A stretch of DNA of 64,000 nucleotides from assembly GCF_033568475.1 (NCBI RefSeq), contig NC_133123.1, forward strand, positions 127,878,930 to 127,942,929, written 5' to 3'. This DNA comes from Henckelia pumila. Lineage: Eukaryota; Streptophyta; Magnoliopsida; Lamiales; Gesneriaceae. Below the pieces are notes generated by a model, which worked only from the letters and a program-made list of their open reading frames with translations, did no database searches and was not told the DNA's origin. The translations under genes and the position numbers were made by a program. Shown in pieces: positions 1 through 12,018 of this stretch; position 1 is the stretch's first letter; every line of letters begins with the position of its first letter.

Positions 1-1303
1 TTGATTTCGGATTACATTTTTTATAAAGTCCAAGAACCGAAAAACCGAACCGAAATTTAGACAAATTAAAACCGAGACACGAACGATGAACACCTCCTAA
101 TATAAAAAATTGTGCGTTTCCTTATAATGTTAATTAATTTATTAGGTAATATAATATATTCCAAAATTCTAAAATAAAATTTCATATGAAATTTACTCAT
201 CTAAAATTTTGTATTTTTCAAAATTCAAATTAATTAACAATCAATATTTATTCAATTGAACTAATTTCAATAATTTCCTCACTAAATATTTAACTATTTT
301 AAAATTTACCAAAATATAATTTAAACATAATAATCTACGTACAATTATTTTAGGAAAAGAAATTCAAAACATTTTCCCCACTTACTATACAATATATTCC
401 CAATTCCAACAATATTTTTTACATATTGAATCAAATCTCTATCTAAACGGACAAATATTTTTAGATATAAACAAAAATTTAAAATATTTTCCTCAATTTC
501 TTAAAATTATTAACAATCAAATTTTATTCATTTTGACTAATTTCAATAATTTTCATCACTAAATATTTAGCTATTTTAAAATTTTCAAAATAAAAGTTAC
601 TTAATCATAATCTACGTACAATATTTTAGGAAAAGCAAAACATTTCAAATCAAAAAAACTTCCCAATTATTATACAAAATTTACCCCAATTCCACAATAT
701 ATTTTACATCATAATCTACGTACAATATTTTAAGATTATCAAAAAATGTAAAAAAATTCCTCAATTGCTTTAATTCTTCCAGTATAAAAAACCCTCTTCT
801 CTTCTTTACAAAGTGCACATAAAAATTTGTTTTCCATTGTAATATTATATACCAAACATACTTAGTTTAATCCATTGGACACGTCCTCCATCTGCCCATG
901 TGCTATTCCTCGTCTTGTCTCCTTCTGATTGGTTCGGTCGGTCTCTTTCTTTATATAATTTTATTTCACGAATTTTACAAAATTGTTCATATATCCACCA
1001 AGTGACATCAAAAACAAAAAATACGATGCGGAAAAAATATATTGTTTGGTTATGTAATTTTATAATTAACGAAATCATATTTATGTACTAACAAGTTTAC
1101 GTAATAAATTCCTCTAGACAGGGTTTTTTTATTGTCCATCCAACGCAAGATTCTTGGCGGGCAAGATGCAAACATGACGTTCAGTGTATAAGAATATTGC
1201 CCAATAATAGAGCAATTTGCGTTGGTGGTTTTGCCTGCGATGTGAAAAAAGTAATGGAATCAAACGCAAGATTGAGAAATGCACTTCAGAAGATCATGCA
1301 AGA
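1..1303. other. AT-rich intergenic DNA, no gene
   Basis: No reading frame here looks like a protein. The first 110 bases are rich in ACCGAA-like words, as is the stretch near 3370-3430, and both resemble eroded ends of a short DNA transposon family. The rest is AT-rich with homopolymer runs and contains the tandem duplication listed separately. Confidence 0.5.
236..740. repeat. Two-unit tandem duplication, about 273 bp period
   Basis: The stretch beginning AACAATCAA at 236 recurs at 509 with the same order of landmarks: CTAATTTCAATAATTT, CACTAAATATTTA, and AATCTACGTACAAT followed by TTTTAGGAAAAG. The second unit is shortened and a third partial CTACGTACAATATTTT lies near 715. It is diverged and non-coding. 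Confidence 0.6.
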
Positions 1304-1484
1304 GAACTTTGCGTGTGTGATGGGCAGATAGAAGAGATTCAATCATCACATAAAGTTAAATTAAATATTATAATTAAGTTATTTATTGCAATGATGAACT
1401 TTGCGTGTGTGATGGGGCAGTAGAAGAGATTCAATCATCACATAAAATTAATATTAAATATTATAATTAGTTATTTAATGAGTT
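1304..1484. repeat. 92-bp direct tandem repeat
   Basis: GAACTTTGCGTGTGTGATGG followed by AGAAGAGATTCAATCATCAC occurs at 1304 and again at 1396. The copies are adjacent and nearly identical apart from a few indels. They are in AT-rich DNA and no gene function is visible. Confidence 0.8.
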
Positions 1485-1614
1485 ATCATAAATGATAATA
1501 ACAAATTTTATGTTTTTTTTTATGAAATATTTCTTCCTTCCAAATTTTCATCCATTACATGATCCAGTGAATCCTACTGATCCAACGTAAGATTCTATTC
1601 AAATAATTAATAAA

Positions 1615-2398
1615 GGGAATAGGGGTTGCACATAACCAGTTTGAGGTGTTGTCACAAAGTGCTGACAATATTTCTTCAATAACACCTTTAGTAATACGCA
1701 GCGGAAAATAATTAAAGCATGTATAATATAATACTAGCAACCAAATAAACAGACTCAAGCAATAATTGATGCAAGAGTACTAAAATACTCTTGCAGTGCC
1801 TCAGGACAAAACTTTCACTGGGTGAAACGATCCAAAGAGTTTTACAAACCCTTAAACTAGTGATTATTGTAAAAACACTTTTTTATCTCTTAACAATGTG
1901 AGAAAATAAAACCGAAAACAAATAACAACTCTTAAGAATTATCTATATGAAAATAGGAATAAAAAACTAAAACAAGGAGTTGAAAATTCCTTGATACAAA
2001 AAAACTCGTAGAGACTAATCACACTCTTTCATCCTTGAATCTTCAAGTGTTCTTTAAAGCATCAAGATAAATCACGACCGATACGAGCTTCAGAAGATCT
2101 TTGTTTCTTCCCTCAAAGTACGTACGTGAAGCTCTCACACAACCCTATGGTTTAGTGTTGTTCTCCACTTCGGCTCTCTTTTTTTTTTTTTGCAACGCCC
2201 AACTCAATATAATAGGCAAGATCCTTCTTGTATTAGTTTCCTTGTAGTTAGCGTCTGAGATACCTCAAAATTTGATCATATCAAATCTACATAAATAAGA
2301 AAAGATAAGTCTCTAGATATGAGATTAAGCGAATAACTATAATTAAGCATAACAATATCTCAAATCTACTTTAACACAGGAAATAAATAACTCATGTA
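1615..2398 (-). mobile_element. Truncated copia LTR, same family as 49331-50127
   Basis: The order of words is shared with the LTR at 49331-50127: AGGGGTTGCACATAA, GTTTGAGGTGTTGTCACAA, CGCAGCGGAA, ACTCTTGCAG, CAAAACTTTCACT, AAAGAGTTTTACAAACCC and GATTTGATCATATCAAATCT. The orientation is minus. Both termini are eroded, and at about 2398 it abuts a different copia LTR fragment. Confidence 0.7.
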
Positions 2399-3305
2399 AG
2401 CCTGGTACCCAACAACTAGTTGCTATCCCTGAACAATTGAGTGTTAACACAAGTACTACTGGTTTTCCCCTGTTTCCGTTGAGATTCAAATAAATCAAAG
2501 AGTTGAAGTTATGAGAAATAAATTTGACTGGATCGATAGATAACGCTTATAAATTTATTTAAAAGGGCTAAATATAGATATTTTGAGAGCAATATTTAAT
2601 TTAGAAGGGTTAATTAATTTTTCCAAGTTGGGACCTTGGATTTTACAAAGACTCCATAAAATTATATATTTGTTTATAAATAATATGTATATATTAATAA
2701 TATATATATTAATAGTGTTCCCGGCCATTATTGGCCACACACATATTAATTTATATTTATTATTATTATTATTATTTTTATATTATATATATTTATATAT
2801 TATATATTATATATATATATATATATTATTATATTTGATGAGGAGCACCCCAATCAATATTTCAATTGATTGGGGAGATCTCTCAGATAATGATAAGGGG
2901 AAGAAATTGTTTCTTCTCTCCGCTGCTCGAGATTGTTCGAAGCTCTCTTCCTTCCAGTTTTTTTCTTTGTTAATTTTTCAACGGAAAAATTTCTTCTTTT
3001 TTTTAAGTGCAATTTATGAAGAGGAACAGAAAATCCGGTCGTGTACCTCTGATTCGAAGATTAAAGAAAGGTGAAAATCCAGTTATTGTTCGTAGGGAAA
3101 TACAACAAGAGCTAAGTTACGAAATTATTTTGAAATAAGTTGGTATCATCATCATATATATTATAGATTGATAGGTAAAATTCATGAAACACCCTACGTA
3201 TATTTATTTAAACCATACGATGTGGTCCAAGAAATTTTGAACGCCAAAATTAATTTTAAACTTTCCGCTGCGTCTTGTACACTATCGACGATCCGAGATC
3301 CAACA
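2399..3305 (+). mobile_element. Diverged copia LTR fragment, related to 44446-46256
   Basis: It shares with the LTR downstream of the copia pol at 42746-44431 the words CTATCCCTGAAC, CATTGAG-like, CCGTTGAGAT, AAAGAGTT and, near the end, AATTTTAAACTTTCCGCTGC. It is considerably diverged and has no coding sequence. Runs of TTA and TA at 2757-2828 are low-complexity expansions within it. Confidence 0.5.
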
Positions 3306-4681
3306 CTTCTGAACACCATTGATGTTGCTACACTACAGGATTCGAAGTGGTTTATAACCGCCTCTAGTAAAACTGAAAACCGAAATAAAAATAAACGATG
3401 ACCAAACTGAACCTATCGATTGAACACCCATACTATTTAATAGTCATTTCTCTGTTCATCTATATGACCCAAAATGTTTGTTCTCATGTCTCACAAAATA
3501 AAGTGTTTGGAAGATGATTAAAAAAAAAAAACAAAAAACAAAAATAAAACAAAATTGATTGAAATCAATTATTATTAAATAATAAAGGTGCAATAAAATT
3601 AATCTCTAGTAACGTTGGCTCCTTGCACAACACCAACTTTTTTTTTTTTTTAAACTTTGCACAACACAAACTTAAAGAAGTGAATATTCAATTCTTGGGC
3701 TCTTTTTCGATCGGTAATTGGAGCGATTGAATTAGTCTTCCAATGCCTTCAAGTCATTCGTGCAAGAGGACAAGAGCAAAAGGCCAAATGCAATATAATT
3801 GTAGTGCCCAAAAACGATTCGAATTAGAGTATTACCATATAGAGAAAAAGACTCTCCTTCCAAAAAACAAAACAAAGACTGGTTATAAATAAAAGCTATT
3901 TTTTATATTAGTTTATCTTTCCCTTTCAAAGCCAATCTCAATACTGTGGCTAGAAATAAAGACTGCATAGACACACTTAACTCAAAATAGTATAAAAAAC
4001 CATCATAAAACGCAAATCATTATCATAACCAGAACGGGGCGCATTTGTGATCAAAATTCTTTGCTTAAAGTAAAAAATGGATAATAACTACATTGCTAAC
4101 AGATAGTTAAGAACCACGCAACAAAAAAAAACAATAGTTATCAATATCCCGCAACAAGAAATTTGAGCTAATCGTCATATCTTTGCCAAGCACAACAGTA
4201 CCCACTTTTGCCATCTCGTCTATGACACTTTACAATTCTATTGTAAATCAGCACATAACTAACCAACCAAGATTACAATTCTATGTGTCCTCACACCTCC
4301 CTGAATGTATCCTTGTTGGAAAGAAAATAAACCACACCAATAGCAAGTTACATGATCAAAGGAGCTAGAAACTAACTAGAATGAAACCCATTCAACAAAT
4401 ACATTAATAAGCCATAAAAACAAATTATCAGCAGCACTATCCTCAAATCTGCCAAAAAACAGTATTGGAAAATTTTCAATATTATGAAAAAAATCCCAAA
4501 AATCACAAGACTTTCATCATTTGTTTCATTCTCTCACATCTGGAAGAACAATTCAACCATTAAGCCCTCTACCACATCTCTAATTAACTCAACATCTACA
4601 ATATCCACATACACCTAATTTCAACTGTATATTAGAAAAGTTATTATGAGTTAAAATGCTATTGTATCCATGTCATATTCA
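3306..4681. other. Intergenic DNA without recognisable genes
   Basis: AT-rich sequence with poly-A and poly-T tracts. The longest open frames are about 60 codons and resemble nothing I know. The last five bases, ATTCA at 4677-4681, are the likely target duplication of the next element. Confidence 0.45.
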
Positions 4682-5637
4682 TGATATAACCGAGAACTTT
4701 TCAATTTAAAAAGGGGTCAAATTGGTCGTTATCAAGCGTGAGAATTTTGAATATTCCGTGTTTTTGTCTAAAATTTGAGTTTTTGAGTTTTATGGTATCT
4801 ACTCATGGATTTAAGGTTTTTGGAAGGGAAAAAAACTGAAATCGAAGCTAGGGAATGAACAATTTGAAGATATGGGACATAAGTTTATCCGCCTAGGCGA
4901 GTACTTTTTATCGCCTAGGCGGGAATCGCCGAAGAGAAGAATGCGGAGGCAGAACGTTTTCCGCCTAGGCGGGATTTCAATAGTATAACAAGATGGAGGC
5001 AGAACTTTTTCCACCTAGGCGCGATACGCTGTTCAGAAAAGAAATATTTTCTCGGATTTTAAAAAAGGAAGGACAAAGTGTGAGGACTCTTATCATATAA
5101 AAAAGTCGAGATTAGGGTTGGAAGAGGCATCTTTTGACGGCTACAACTGAAGAGAACGAGAGACGTAAGGAGTAACTTGAAGAATTGGCCGATAGCGTTT
5201 ATTTTTGTTCCAAAAACTCTTTCTCTAGATTAATTCTTAGTATTATTTATGAACTTAGATGTTTTTCATGGATTTGATGTGTAGCTAAACTCTTTTTATT
5301 GAGATTTAGGGGACCGACCCCAAATTTTGACTCTTTAATATTGATCTTCGAATTTTGACGAGTGTTTAATTATGTTATTGTTTTTTGCTTGGAATTGTTG
5401 AAGCGTAGCTAACTTCTACAATATTTTATATCGTGATTTGTTTCGAAAGAAAAATTCATGATAGGAAAAGATAACATAGTTCATGGATTTACAATTTCTA
5501 TAGACATATGAAATTGAATACATGTTGATAGTGATAATCCAATAGGTCGAAAGCTAAGGGATTCCAAAAATCATTAATGCAATTTGATACCTATTAAATA
5601 ATTGAAGACATTTAATTATTTAATGGTATTAAGTTAG
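4682..5637 (+). repeat. 5' LTR of the Athila-like element, part 1
   Basis: Matches the 3' LTR from 22752 almost word for word, for example AAAAAGGGGTCAAATTGG and CTCATGGATTTAA. It contains four GCCTAGGC-centred palindromes between 4889 and 5021. It is interrupted after GTTAG at 5633-5637 by the nested element and resumes at 14091. Confidence 0.9.
4889..5021. repeat. Four CCGCCTAGGCGG-type palindromes in the 5' LTR
   Basis: Palindromic modules centred on CCTAGG lie at about 4889, 4911, 4961 and 5011, some with single substitutions. They are separated by related spacers such as GAGGCAGAAC followed by a T-run. The corresponding part of the 3' LTR (22954-23214) has about seven modules. Confidence 0.85.
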
Positions 5638-7708
5638 TGTAACGCCCCAAATTTATCTTAATTCAGTTTAATTGAGATAATCAGAGTTTTCAGAGTTCAA
5701 GAACCGAATTGATTTTGATCGGGGTCTTTTTTGCAAATTTTAGAATTTCAGGGACTAGAGTGCAAATTATGGAATTGTTAGATATTTATAAGCCCTTTTT
5801 GACTTTTCAACCAATTCCTTCTCCATTTTATTCTTCTCTCTCTCGGCTCGCCTCTCTCCTCCATTGTTGAAGAAAAACGTGACTTCAAGCCTTGTGATTT
5901 CAGTTTCCAATCGATCCGTCCTTTGGAATTTAATTCTGAAGGCAGATTAACGATCACGGCAGCAAGAGCTCTGTTATACCATAAGTTTTGCTACGATCCA
6001 CGAACTTTGATTTTGGTTGGGTTGTCAGAATTTGATAATTTTTGGGTATGATGTTCTTGAGCTAGCATAGACCGTGTATTTGAAGTCGGTTTGGAAAAAG
6101 AACAAAGTTTGGATTTTATATGATTTTTGGCGCATAATTTCGAAAATGGGGTTTTGGATTTTAGTTGGAATTGGTTGTGTTTTGTTGGATTGGTAGTTGG
6201 GTTGAATTTTATTGTTGATGATTATTGATTGGAGGTTGTTGGTTTGACCGTTTATAGCCGTTATGCCGTCGAAATCGAGTTTTGGATTATCGGTTGTTTT
6301 GTTTCGGTTTGATTTCCGGGTTTGTTTGAGTTAATAGATTGACATCGAATCCGTATGTTTTCATATTTCAGAGTTGGGTTGAAGAATTCGGTTTGGAACG
6401 AACTGGAAGTTGAATCGATTCGAGAGTTGAAGATGGTATATTATTGAGCTTCTCCATTTTGATTTGTTTTGATTTGGTTAAATATTGATTTAGCTCGTGT
6501 TATTTTCAGATTGGAATCCCCGACGAACTTGAAAAGGTAAAAGACGACTTTGGAATGGAATAGGACGATTAACTCGAATCCAGAATGATTCGAGTGTCCT
6601 ATGGAAAATCACATACTTGCATGCTACTTGAATTATATGTTATTGTTTTACTTGAATCAGTTGAATGAGTTTTGATTTGCATTGCATTCATATTGAGTCA
6701 ATTACCTTTGTTTTGCGGGCAAGAGAGGCCCAGAAGAGTTAGATGTTCTGTGGACTATAGTTGAGTGACATTGGTTAGCAGATTTCTACCAATTGTCGAG
6801 AAACACTCTCTATAGGTGGCCAGAATCTAGAGGAGTAAAATATGCACCGTCCACCTCGATCGGGAGTGTCGGTGAGTTGGTGATATTTTATCCTCGGGAT
6901 CCCAAATAAGAGAAGAGAACCTTTACCTTTTGATTATCCAGACTTGATAATCCCAGATTTTTAAAGTCATGCATATCATTTTAATTCCGCATTTGAATGA
7001 ATTTCTTATGTATATCTTGAGTTGATATATTATGTGGAAGTTGATGCATATCATGTTGTGATATGTTTATGTTAGATTGCATGTTAGTCTCTTTTACTGG
7101 GAATATTATTCTCACCGAATTATCCGGCTGTTGTCTTGTCTTTGTATGTGTGCTTGGCAACAGGTGGGGCAGGACCGAGTCAGAGATCGCATGGCTAGGT
7201 GGTCGAGTGATAGAGTGAGGCCTTTGTGTTCTAGAAGTCGAATTGTAATTCGAACTCGATTTATATTTTGGATTGTAAACTAAGATTGAAATCATGTTCT
7301 ATTAGTTGGATTAGATGTATAACTTTATAACTATCTTGTGTTGTAAGATGCATGTTTTAGATTGGAGTTTTGATTGGTGTCTGAATGGTTGAAATCCTGC
7401 CCTGTTCTGATGTTTTTCTGGGCAGAGGGCGCGCTCGATCGCACAGTTCGTCGGATCGAGCGCGGCCCTTAAATTGCTGAGGCAGCAACTTCGCAGAAAT
7501 TGGTGCGCTTGATCCCACGAGTTCGTGCGATCGAGCGCAGCACTATTCACCAGCACCTAGCGCATTTTGGGTGCGCTCGATCCTACGAACTCGTAGGATC
7601 GAGCGCGGCACTATTCATCCGAAAAAAAAATTTTGTTTCGTTTCCTCGGCTCTTTTGTTCGATTGAAGTTTTTATTCGAGTTTAGAATATTAGAAACGGG
7701 GTCTCACA
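5638..7708 (+). repeat. 5' LTR of the chromovirus-like element
   Basis: Starts TG at 5638 and ends CA at 7708. It is followed five bases later by the primer-binding site. It carries three long GC-rich palindromes near its 3' end (7431-7606). Confidence 0.93.
7431..7606. repeat. Three long palindromic GC modules in the 5' LTR
   Basis: Modules at 7431-7463, 7505-7538 and 7573-7606 each begin GCGCTYGATC and end GATCGAGCGC around a TTCG- or AACTCG-like centre. The third is nearly perfect: 15-bp arms around a short loop. They are followed by GGC(A)C and an ACTATTCA-like spacer. The equivalent trio in the 3' LTR spans about 13805-13982 with a few substitutions. Confidence 0.88.
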
Positions 7709-7713
7709 TTAAG

Positions 7714-7725
7714 TGGTATCAGAGC
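7714..7725 (+). promoter_or_regulatory. Primer-binding site, initiator-Met tRNA type
   Basis: TGGTATCAGAGC lies five bases after the LTR end and is the classic plant sequence complementary to the 3' end of initiator-methionine tRNA. It is where minus-strand DNA synthesis would start. Confidence 0.9.
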
Positions 7726-8106
7726 GATATGTTTCTTGGACCAAATTAGAGTGAGCGGGGTAGATCGAGTCCGCATGAATCGAATTCTCGCATGTGTTTG
7801 AATTATTTTATTGATTTGTTTAGATTCCATGCGAGCATGCCTATTATGTGAAGATTATTTGAATTGCATGATTTTGTGATTTAAATTGTAGAGCATGAAT
7901 TATTTGGAATATAAAATGTAATTGTTTCTCTATTGCAATTGAATATTTCTGAGATAGAAGAAAATTATTGAATAGAGATTATGGACACGAGATGATTGAG
8001 CTTGAGATTGAGATGTTTGTGTCCTAATGCTCTCGAATTTGAGATATGTATTCCTCGATGAATTTTGAACAAGAATTATTCCGCATCGAAATTCGATTGA
8101 ACGAAG

Positions 8107-8895
8107 TTGTTCCACGACAGAAGAATGGACGTTACACTGACACCGATGGAAGGCTTGTTGATGAGGTTCCGGACCTTTCAACCCCCAACCCGGAGGAATG
8201 CAGAGAATGCGGTGGAATGTGTAAATTGGTTAGAAGAAATCGACCAGTTATTTGATTCTCTAGAATACAACGATGACCGTAGAATTCGGTTAGTTATGTA
8301 CCAACTGCAAACGACTGCCAAAAGTTGGTGAATTTCTAGGAAGAAGGCATTAGAGAATCAAGGTTTGGTTGTTTTGTGGAGTTTGTTTAAAGCTGAATTT
8401 CTCAGACAGATTCCGTTCCAAAAAACGACCGTATACAGAGGAAGTACCCCTAGAAGTACTTTGCAACCGAGAGGGCAGTCATTCAAGAATTATGGGAGTA
8501 GTTATTCTAGCTCCAGCGGATCGAAACAATCTGGTTCCGGACATAGTTCAGGATCTTCCGGTGTGACTTGTAATAATTGCGGAGGTCAACACCTCAGTGA
8601 GCATTGTCTAGGAATTTCTGGATGCTGCAATATCTGCCATTTTCCAGGACACTTTGCTAGGAGATGTCCTCAGCGTTATACCATTGGATCTCAGTCGGGG
8701 AGTTCTTTTAGACCGATGGTTCAACAGGAGAGACAAGCTCGTGTGGTTCACTCTTTTCCGCCGCCGCACCAGAATCAACTTAGAGGCTCTTCAATCATGA
8801 ATCAACCTCCGATTCAACAGACATTGAATCTTGCTCTGAACGAGGATCCGCAGACTTGTGTTGCACCCGATGATGACACAGCAGGTAACCGTTGA
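8107..8895 (+). pseudogene. Gag remnant of the chromovirus-like element
   Basis: Gag forms the capsid-like shell that packages the element RNA. In one frame a capsid part is visible, with residues such as VNWLEEIDQLFDSLEY and MYQLQTTAKSW at about 8200-8330. It is interrupted by a TGA at 8329-8331 where the family usually has a second Trp. After FKAEFLRQ the frame jumps to a Ser/Gly-rich linker, so part of the capsid C-terminal domain is missing. Two zinc knuckles follow near 8570-8660, CNNCGGQHLSEHC and CNICHFPGHFARRC, both with Cys and His intact. The frame ends at 8895 with no protease motif. It is clearly non-functional as full Gag; a short zinc-knuckle protein is possible but unproven. 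Confidence 0.8.
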
Positions 8896-11800
8896 GTATG
8901 ATTTTATACTCTTATTCTGATTGTTCTGTTACGCTCCTTATTTCTTAACTGAGGATATTACTAGGATGCACAATCTGCTTTTGAGTTTTGCATTTCGTAG
9001 TTTCTTTTGTTCTATTTGAGAAAAGAAATGGATTTCAGGAGAGTCAGTTCAGAATCTCCAAAGTCAGAATTGATGGGAATTGGTAGGGACAAAGAAGTAG
9101 TGCACTTCAGTTATCAGATTCTTATTATCTGTTTAGTTGCTTTATTCAGTACAAGGCAAACGTGTTTAAGTTTTGGAAAGTTGTCAGATTTAGATCCGAG
9201 TCAATAGACGAGTGGAAATCCTCCGGTAAGAAATTTTGATTCAGGATTCTTTGCTATTGTCTATTGTATGATCGTTTGATTTCAGAAATTTTGCGGAGGA
9301 ATTCTATTTGTATGCAGTTGATGTCTTAGAATCTAGCCCATATAGAGTGATAAATCAGTGGTTAGGGAGTTTGATGGTATTTCCAGATAAGATTCCGGTA
9401 TTGCCTCTGATTTATGAGGTTGATTTCAGCAACGACTTGAGATCAGACATCATCAGCAGAGAGTTAGTAAGAAAGAAGTAAGGAAGACTGGATTTGAAAT
9501 AAGGTATGGCCGCGTTGATTTTGTTGTAGTACCGTTGAATTGTAACTCGTCTTCAGTATTATAGGCCCTTTGGACTGAACCTATCAGAGAGATTAGATGA
9601 ATTCGTGAGTATTCGATCGGTGGATTTCACATTCGTTTGTAGAATTGTACTGATCTTTCAGAGCTTTTGAGAATCGTATGTCGGATTGTGGTACCAAGCA
9701 GTTGTATGCTATTCTTTGATGCCTGAATTCTGTTTGGATTAAGTTGTCTTCCTCGATTTGATGATCTAGATCGACGTCCTTATCTGAGATTGGAAGATTT
9801 TTGAATTCTATCCCTGATTGTTCGAGGGATTCTTATCGTTTGTGAAGCCGATTACTTCGCAGAGTATGTTCTTCTGTTTGGACTTCATCTTATGAGAACA
9901 GTGCTTATTGATTGCAGAAGAGATTGACCAGCGCTTCTGAATTCTTTATTCTTATATATTGAATACCTTACGGTGCCTTGCACTTATTCTTATTGAGACT
10001 TGAGGCATATTCTTATTCGGAAGAATCGATTATTAGCTTGAGCATCGAGACAGCGGAAGACGCTCGAGACTCAATGTATGAATCTGGACTTTAAACTCGT
10101 CGCGATCTTATTGATTAAGAAGATCTGTGTTGCTTTTCTTATGAGGAAATTTCCGAAATTTCCCTGATATTGGAAACTGTAGTAATAATTTTGCCATACA
10201 CACTGAGGGTAAGAAAGAGAAGATGATTAGAAGTACTGAGGAATTTTGATTGGAAACCCTTTCCTTCCGGAGATATTGAATGCAACAGCTGTTGCTCTGA
10301 GCCGAAAGATGTGTTTTTATTTTATCTACCATCGGTATTTCTCTTTGATTGTGATTGATACAGTTTCGATTTTGAGTTTGAAGCAGATATGAGAATCCGT
10401 TGAAGAAATTCAGATTGAGTTAGCAGTTCGCGTTTCAGTTCAGTGCAGAGATCGTATATTGTGAGTAATTGTTTCTGTTATGCCAGATGTTTAGGGAAAG
10501 CAGAGTATCTAGAGATCGGCACTTTGGAGTTATTCAGTATTCTTTCAGATGACAGACGGATATTTAGAGGATTGAGGAATTGATCTTTTCAGAACAGATG
10601 CAGAAGGAAGCTTAAAGAATAACTACTGATAATCTGGACTGTCCACAGCTGGTAGCTGAAAGAGAGATCTGATTTCGGTTGTACCGTTTATTTATTTCAG
10701 AATAGAATTGGGAACATTCGATAGGTGTTGTCGCAAAGCTATCGGTCAGTCTGAGTTTGAATTGCCATCCGAGTTTGTATGGCCGATTGATGAATCTGCT
10801 ATTGTTTTCCCTACAGAATGGTTCTCAGACATGATCATATGTTAGTGTTTCTGTCAGAACTTTTGTCAGATTTATTGAATGTCAAATTTGGTCATTTTAG
10901 GTAGAAATATTGGTTATGGTCTTTCTTTTGGTTTAGTCTTCGAAGAGACTTTTGTTAGTGTAGTACATCTGAGTTCAGTGATTATCCTCAGAACGACGGA
11001 CAGCCAGGACAAATGATATGGATTTAGAGGCTTTGCCTGCTGTTTAGAAAAAGTTTTTGTATGAGCAGTCTATGCCTTCTCTTAAGCTCAACTTTTACCA
11101 GACTTGGTAAATCATGGTACCAATCCCGAAGGTCCAAGGTTCAAATGAGAGGAAGATATGAAACTCTCTGATCCTGGGAGGGGGAAATATGAATCATGGT
11201 GCTTGACTCTTGCACTAGCTGAAGAGTGTCGCTAACTTCTATGAAGTTCTTGTACAACAAAAACTATCAGATGATTATCTAGATGGAATCTTTTGACGAG
11301 TTGTGCGGGCATAATTGAAAACCTCTATGGTATTTGGATGGTTCTTCTTCTGAATCACCTGTTTTGGGACCAGATTTGGTTCGAGGTTTACGAGCAGTTG
11401 ATGATGGTGTGTCAAGAATGAAGGGGACTTGGACTAAGTGGTCAAACTATTCAGATTTTAGATGCAGACTTTTGTATTTTGATCGGAAAGATCAAATATT
11501 TCTGAAGATTTTGACTTTCAGAAAGATTTGTCAGAGATGAGAAAAGAGAGAAATCGTCTCTGAGATTGTTTGAATCTCATTAGAGTCCGGAGATGATGGG
11601 CGAGGTTGCCTACAGACTTGTTTTATTCCGTCTCTTTCTGGTTTTTGTGAAGTGTTTTCCCGTCTTGTGATGCGGATTATAACCAGATCCTTGTTGTCGG
11701 ATTAACATATCAGAATTTCTTTTGCTCTTTAGCTGATGAGACTGAATTTATTGAAGTGACGAATTACATGAGACGACTGATTCAGAGTATGACCGAACAG

Positions 11801-12018
11801 AGTAGTAGCTTCACAGCCAAACCGATTCAGTTGTGTTTGTTCAGATGAGCCGATACAGATTTGGAGAAGCAGTTAGAAGAACAGAGTTTGGTTGGAATAG
11901 CAAATTCAGAGTCAGTCCTGAGAGAAGAATCTTTATTGCAGTTTTGACTCTATCTCGTTCTTATGAGATTGAACCGTTTTGATTTCGAGGACGAAATCTA
12001 TTCTTAGATGGGGAGAAT
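8896..12018 (+). pseudogene. Eroded pol region of the chromovirus-like element
   Basis: No long frame survives, but short translated stretches still align with chromovirus pol in the correct order. Near 9500-9560 a YGRVDFVVVPLN-like stretch occupies the place of the RT segment normally read as YG..EF.VMPFGL. Near 9600-9640 DEFVSI and IGGF occupy the place of the catalytic strand that normally carries the two Asp. QLYA near 9690 sits before an eroded ILFGLSCLP-like stretch. NLDFKLVAI near 10080-10115 resembles the RNase H THDLELAAI segment. The catalytic Asp pair is not preserved and stops are frequent. The end of the region (TTTCGAGGACGAAATC, then GGGGAGAATTG at 12010-12020) is a typical chromovirus 3' end with its polypurine tract. 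Confidence 0.6.

Noticed and set aside
2583..3074. Open frame of 163 codons rich in Ile, Leu and Tyr
   Set aside because: It crosses TTA and TA runs inside a copia LTR fragment; its composition comes from the microsatellite, not from a protein.
11062..11243. Possible SINE inside the chromovirus-like element (AGGTTCAAATG, flanks AAGTTTTTGTA and AAGTTCTTGTA)
   Set aside because: The box B-like word is weak, no convincing box A lies upstream, and the flanking match is short and AT-rich.
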